Origin: an uncultured Hyphomicrobiales bacterium
GTDB lineage: Bacteria > Pseudomonadota > Alphaproteobacteria > Rhizobiales > Beijerinckiaceae
DNA: 9,009 nucleotides
Assembly: GCA_903916165.1 (NCBI GenBank)
Contig: CAIWVR010000311.1
Span: forward strand, 1 to 9,009
Reading direction: 5' to 3'
The notes under the pieces were generated by a model that was given only the letters and a program-made list of their open reading frames with translations, did no database searches and was not told the origin of the DNA. Of the stretch, positions 6,499 through 9,009 are shown piece after piece (the stretch's first letter is position 1; every line of letters begins with the position of its first letter). The translations under genes were made by a program, and so were the position numbers.

Positions 6499-6621
6499 CA
6501 TTATTGCGAGCAAAGCGAAGCAATCGCCAAGCACGCACCTTCGACATGCGGGCGAAGCGGCAGCAAAGGGCGAGCGCCTCACAAGCGGCCTCTGGATTGC
6601 TTCGCTCCGCTCGCAATGACG
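6499..6621. repeat. Palindromic intergenic repeat, copy 2
   Basis: A second, more degenerate copy of the element at 6312, in direct orientation. The right arms (6404-6432 and 6593-6621) match at 27 of 29 positions, and the 61-nt interiors (6343-6403 and 6532-6592) at 55 of 61. The left arm has decayed more (starts CATTATTGCGAGCAAAGCG) and now pairs with its partner at about 23 of 27 positions; it is followed by a 2-nt longer junction. It ends 24 nt before the start codon of the molybdopterin subunit and so lies in that gene's leader or promoter region. Confidence 0.8.
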
Positions 6622-6645
6622 GCAAAAAAAGGTTGAGGAAAACGC

Positions 6646-9003
6646 ATGGCGTCGCTGATCGGACAAAGCATGCCCCGCGTTGAAGATGACAATCTGTTGC
6701 GCGGCCGAGGCCGGTTTCTCGACGACATCCAACTGCCCGGCGTTCTGCACGTCGCTTTCCTGCGCAGCGAACATGCCCATGCGCTGGTGACGCGGCTCGA
6801 CGTGGCCCTGGCGCGTGGTCTGCCCGGCGTGCATGCGGTCATCACCATGTCGGACCTGATGAAGGTCACCGGTCTCGAGCGGATGCCGCTGGGTGCCAGT
6901 CCCACCAAGGCGACAGGACCGATCACGCCCTACATCCTGTCTGGCAAGGAAGTCGCCTTTGTCGGCGAGGCCATGTGCATGGTCGTGGCCCACAGCCGCG
7001 CTGTGGCGGAAGACGCCGTCGGGCTGATTGAGGTGGATTACAAACCCCTGCCCGTTGTGGCCGACATCCGCAAGGCGGTCGTTGACGCCTCCGTCACAGT
7101 CCGCCGCGAGGCCACGACGAATGTGCTCAACACGCTCAAGGTCGCCTATGGCGATATTGACGCGGCCTTCGCGACAGCAAGCCACGTGTTCAAGGAAGAT
7201 CTCTGGCAGCATCGCGGCTGCGCCCATCCGATGGAGACGCGCGGCGTAGTCGCCGAATGCCGGCCTGACGGCGGACTCAACGTCTGGTCATCCACGCAAA
7301 TGCCCAACGACCTGCTGACCACCATCGTCGAGGCGACCGGGCTCCCCGAAGACCAGGTCCGTGTCATCACGCCCGATGTCGGAGGCGGCTTCGGCCCCAA
7401 ATATTGCATCTATCCGGAAGAGACCGCCCTGGCAGCCGCCGCGCTGCTCACCCGCCGCACGCTGAAATGGGTCGAGGACCGTCGCGAGCATGCGATGACC
7501 GCCGTCCAGGAGCGCGATCAATATTGGTCGCTGGAGATTGCGGTCGATGCGCAAGGTCTCATCCTGGGCATTCGCGGCAGCCTCATTCACGATCAGGGTG
7601 CCTATGCGCTGAAGGCCGTGAACCTGCCCTATAATTCCGCGACCGCCGTGCCTGGCCCCTATATTGTGCCGGCCTATGATGTCGCCGTCACCATCGGCTT
7701 CACCAACAAGGTGCCGGCCTCCTCGGTGCGTGGCGCGGGCTATCCGCAGGCGGCCTTCGCCATGGAGCGGTTGATGGATCGCGTAGCGCGCGAGCTTGGC
7801 ATCGACCGCGCCGAGATCCGCCGCCGAAATCTCATCCCGCCAGAAAAGATGCCCTATTCCAAGCCGCTGAAAGCGCGCTCGGGGGCGGCGATCACCTATG
7901 ACAGTGGCGACTACATCGCCACGCATGAGGAAATTCTGGCAGCGTCCGACTGGAACGGCTTTGCGCAACGCCAGAACACGGCGCGCAGCGAAGGCCGGTA
8001 TCTGGGCATCGGCCTTGCCCATGCGGTGAAAGGCACCGGGCGCGGGCCGTTTGAGACCGGCATGGTGCGCGTCAATCCATCGGGCAAGATCTCGATCTAC
8101 ACCGGTGCCGCCGCCATGGGTCAGGGCCTTGCCACCGCGCTGTCACAAATCTGCGCGCAGCATCTGGGCGTCAGCGCGAGCGACATCACTGTCACCTCTG
8201 GCGACACGGCGCGGGCCCCGCTGGGCCTCGGTGGCTTCGCCAGCCGCCAATTGGTGACCGCAGGGTCATCCGTTCTGCTCTCGTCGCAGGCCGTTGCGGC
8301 CAAGGCGAAGAAACTGGCGAGCCACATGCTGGAGGCGGCCGAGGAAGATCTCGAAATCGTCGACGGGCAGGTGCGTGTCGCAGGGTCCGACAAGGCCGTA
8401 TCACTGGCAGAACTGGCGCGCGTGCTGAAGGGTGCGCCTGGCTATGCCTTCCCCCCCGGCATCGATCCGGCACTTGAAGCCGACATCAAATGGCAGACCG
8501 AGCCGCTGACCTATGCCAACACCAGCCATGTCGCGGAGGTCGAGGTCGATCCAGCCACCGGGCATGTCACGATCCTGCGCTATACGGCCCTGCAGGATTG
8601 CGGCGTGCGCGTGAACCCGATGATCGTCGATGGACAGGTCCGCGGCGGCATCGTGCATGGCATCGGCAATGCGCTGTTCGAGGAGATGATTTACAGCGCT
8701 GACGGCCAGCCACTGACCGTCACCTTTGCGGATTATCTGCTGCCGACGTCAACAGAGATCCCCGATCTCGTGACGCTCTATCGCGAGACCCCCTCGCCGA
8801 TCAATCCGCTGGGTGCCAAGGGCGTCGGCGAAGTTGGCACCATCCCCGTGGCGGCGGCGATCATCTCGGCGGTGGAGGATGCGCTGCGCCCCTTCGGTGT
8901 GACCATCCGCCAGACGCCGATCCCGCCCAGCACCCTGTTCGAGATGATCGACGACGCGCGTCTACTCGTACCGGACATGGGTGGAGAAGTCGTAGTCGCG
9001 TGA
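6646..9003 (+). CDS. Molybdenum hydroxylase, molybdopterin-binding large subunit (second, complete)
   Basis: A 785-residue catalytic subunit of the xanthine-dehydrogenase/CoxL family, full length. The N-terminal Ald_Xan_dh_C (a/b hammerhead) domain spans about 18-135, and the molybdopterin-binding domains follow from about 145 to 760. Motifs: cofactor loop GGGFGPK (246-252), active-site loop VRGAGYPQ (361-368, Arg362 matching xanthine oxidase Arg880), MGQG (491-494), and GAKGVGEVGT with the catalytic base Glu729 (Glu1261 in xanthine oxidase). Position 253, after the cofactor loop, is Tyr where xanthine oxidase has purine-binding Glu802, and there is no CO-dehydrogenase cysteine loop, so the substrate is probably neither a purine nor CO. 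The start has GAGGA (6635-6639) 6 nt upstream. It differs clearly from the minus-strand large subunit at 1-1542, so the two are different subfamilies, not a recent duplication. Its FAD and [2Fe-2S] partners are not in the window; they may follow after 9003 or be shared with the divergent operon. Confidence 0.96.
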   Translation: MASLIGQSMPRVEDDNLLRGRGRFLDDIQLPGVLHVAFLRSEHAHALVTRLDVALARGLPGVHAVITMSDLMKVTGLERMPLGASPTKATGPITPYILSGKEVAFVGEAMCMVVAHSRAVAEDAVGLIEVDYKPLPVVADIRKAVVDASVTVRREATTNVLNTLKVAYGDIDAAFATASHVFKEDLWQHRGCAHPMETRGVVAECRPDGGLNVWSSTQMPNDLLTTIVEATGLPEDQVRVITPDVGGGFGPKYCIYPEETALAAAALLTRRTLKWVEDRREHAMTAVQERDQYWSLEIAVDAQGLILGIRGSLIHDQGAYALKAVNLPYNSATAVPGPYIVPAYDVAVTIGFTNKVPASSVRGAGYPQAAFAMERLMDRVARELGIDRAEIRRRNLIPPEKMPYSKPLKARSGAAITYDSGDYIATHEEILAASDWNGFAQRQNTARSEGRYLGIGLAHAVKGTGRGPFETGMVRVNPSGKISIYTGAAAMGQGLATALSQICAQHLGVSASDITVTSGDTARAPLGLGGFASRQLVTAGSSVLLSSQAVAAKAKKLASHMLEAAEEDLEIVDGQVRVAGSDKAVSLAELARVLKGAPGYAFPPGIDPALEADIKWQTEPLTYANTSHVAEVEVDPATGHVTILRYTALQDCGVRVNPMIVDGQVRGGIVHGIGNALFEEMIYSADGQPLTVTFADYLLPTSTEIPDLVTLYRETPSPINPLGAKGVGEVGTIPVAAAIISAVEDALRPFGVTIRQTPIPPSTLFEMIDDARLLVPDMGGEVVVA

Positions 9004-9009
9004 CAGCGA

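Larger units (their letters stand above)
6307..6645. other. Gene-free repeat region with a gene relic
   Basis: This 339-bp stretch holds, in order, palindromic repeat copy 1 (6312-6432), a short relic resembling the end of a TctC-type gene (6438-6488), repeat copy 2 (6499-6621), and the ribosome binding site of the next gene (TTGAGGA, 6633-6639). No convincing promoter is visible for the downstream molybdopterin subunit. The right arm of copy 2 folds with its left arm and is followed by A7 rather than a T-run on the plus strand, so it is not an obvious plus-strand terminator. Confidence 0.7.

Noticed and set aside
6312..6621. CRISPR array
   Set aside because: There are only two long, imperfect, self-complementary units with no regular spacers and no cas genes.
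6314..6625. Short frames in the repeat region giving HCERSEAIQ-like peptides
   Set aside because: These are translations of the palindromic repeat, a known annotation artefact, not proteins.
6593..6630. Intrinsic terminator formed by the right end of repeat copy 2
   Set aside because: The arm is followed by seven A on the plus strand and lies directly before a gene; no T-run follows in the sense direction. A role for minus-strand transcription is possible but there is no gene to terminate.
6646..9003. Aerobic CO dehydrogenase large subunit (CoxL)
   Set aside because: The active-site loop is VRGAGYPQ, without the cysteine-containing loop that binds copper in true CoxL, so only the wider family name is justified.

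Overview
The window is GC-rich and tightly packed. It reads as a chromosomal catabolic island of an alphaproteobacterium, most likely of the Bradyrhizobium / Rhodopseudomonas / Xanthobacteraceae group. This placement is an inference from three things: the style of the proteins, a Bug-family solute-binding protein without its membrane partners, and two copies of a 120-bp palindromic repeat whose arms read CGTCATTGCGAG...CTCGCAATGACG, a type familiar from that group.

Layout. (a) Positions 1-2405, minus strand: two overlapping genes of a xanthine-dehydrogenase-family molybdenum hydroxylase. The FAD subunit comes first (2405 to 1539), then the molybdopterin subunit (1542 down to the window edge, cut off before its C-terminus). 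(b) 2406-2668: a divergent intergenic region with a good minus-strand promoter candidate and a perfect 16-bp palindrome. (c) 2669-5128, plus strand: a UbiD-family prFMN decarboxylase with a complete catalytic set, then a leaderless protein of the 4,5-dihydroxyphthalate decarboxylase (Pht5-like) family, closed by a textbook intrinsic terminator. (d) 5263-6306: a secreted Bug/TctC-type solute-binding protein. (e) 6307-6645: two related palindromic repeats separated by a short stretch that looks like the 3' end of a second, mostly deleted TctC-type gene. (f) 6646-9003: a complete second molybdopterin subunit, clearly different in its active-site motifs from the first.

Together the genes suggest uptake and breakdown of an aromatic or heteroaromatic carboxylic acid. 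The Bug protein would capture the carboxylate in the periplasm, one or two molybdenum hydroxylases would hydroxylate the ring, and UbiD (perhaps with the Pht5-like protein) would remove a carboxyl group. The substrate is not determined by the sequence. Neither molybdopterin subunit has the glutamate that xanthine oxidase uses to bind purines, so purines are unlikely. The [2Fe-2S] subunit(s), UbiX, TctA/TctB, a CoA ligase and a dedicated regulator are not in the window.
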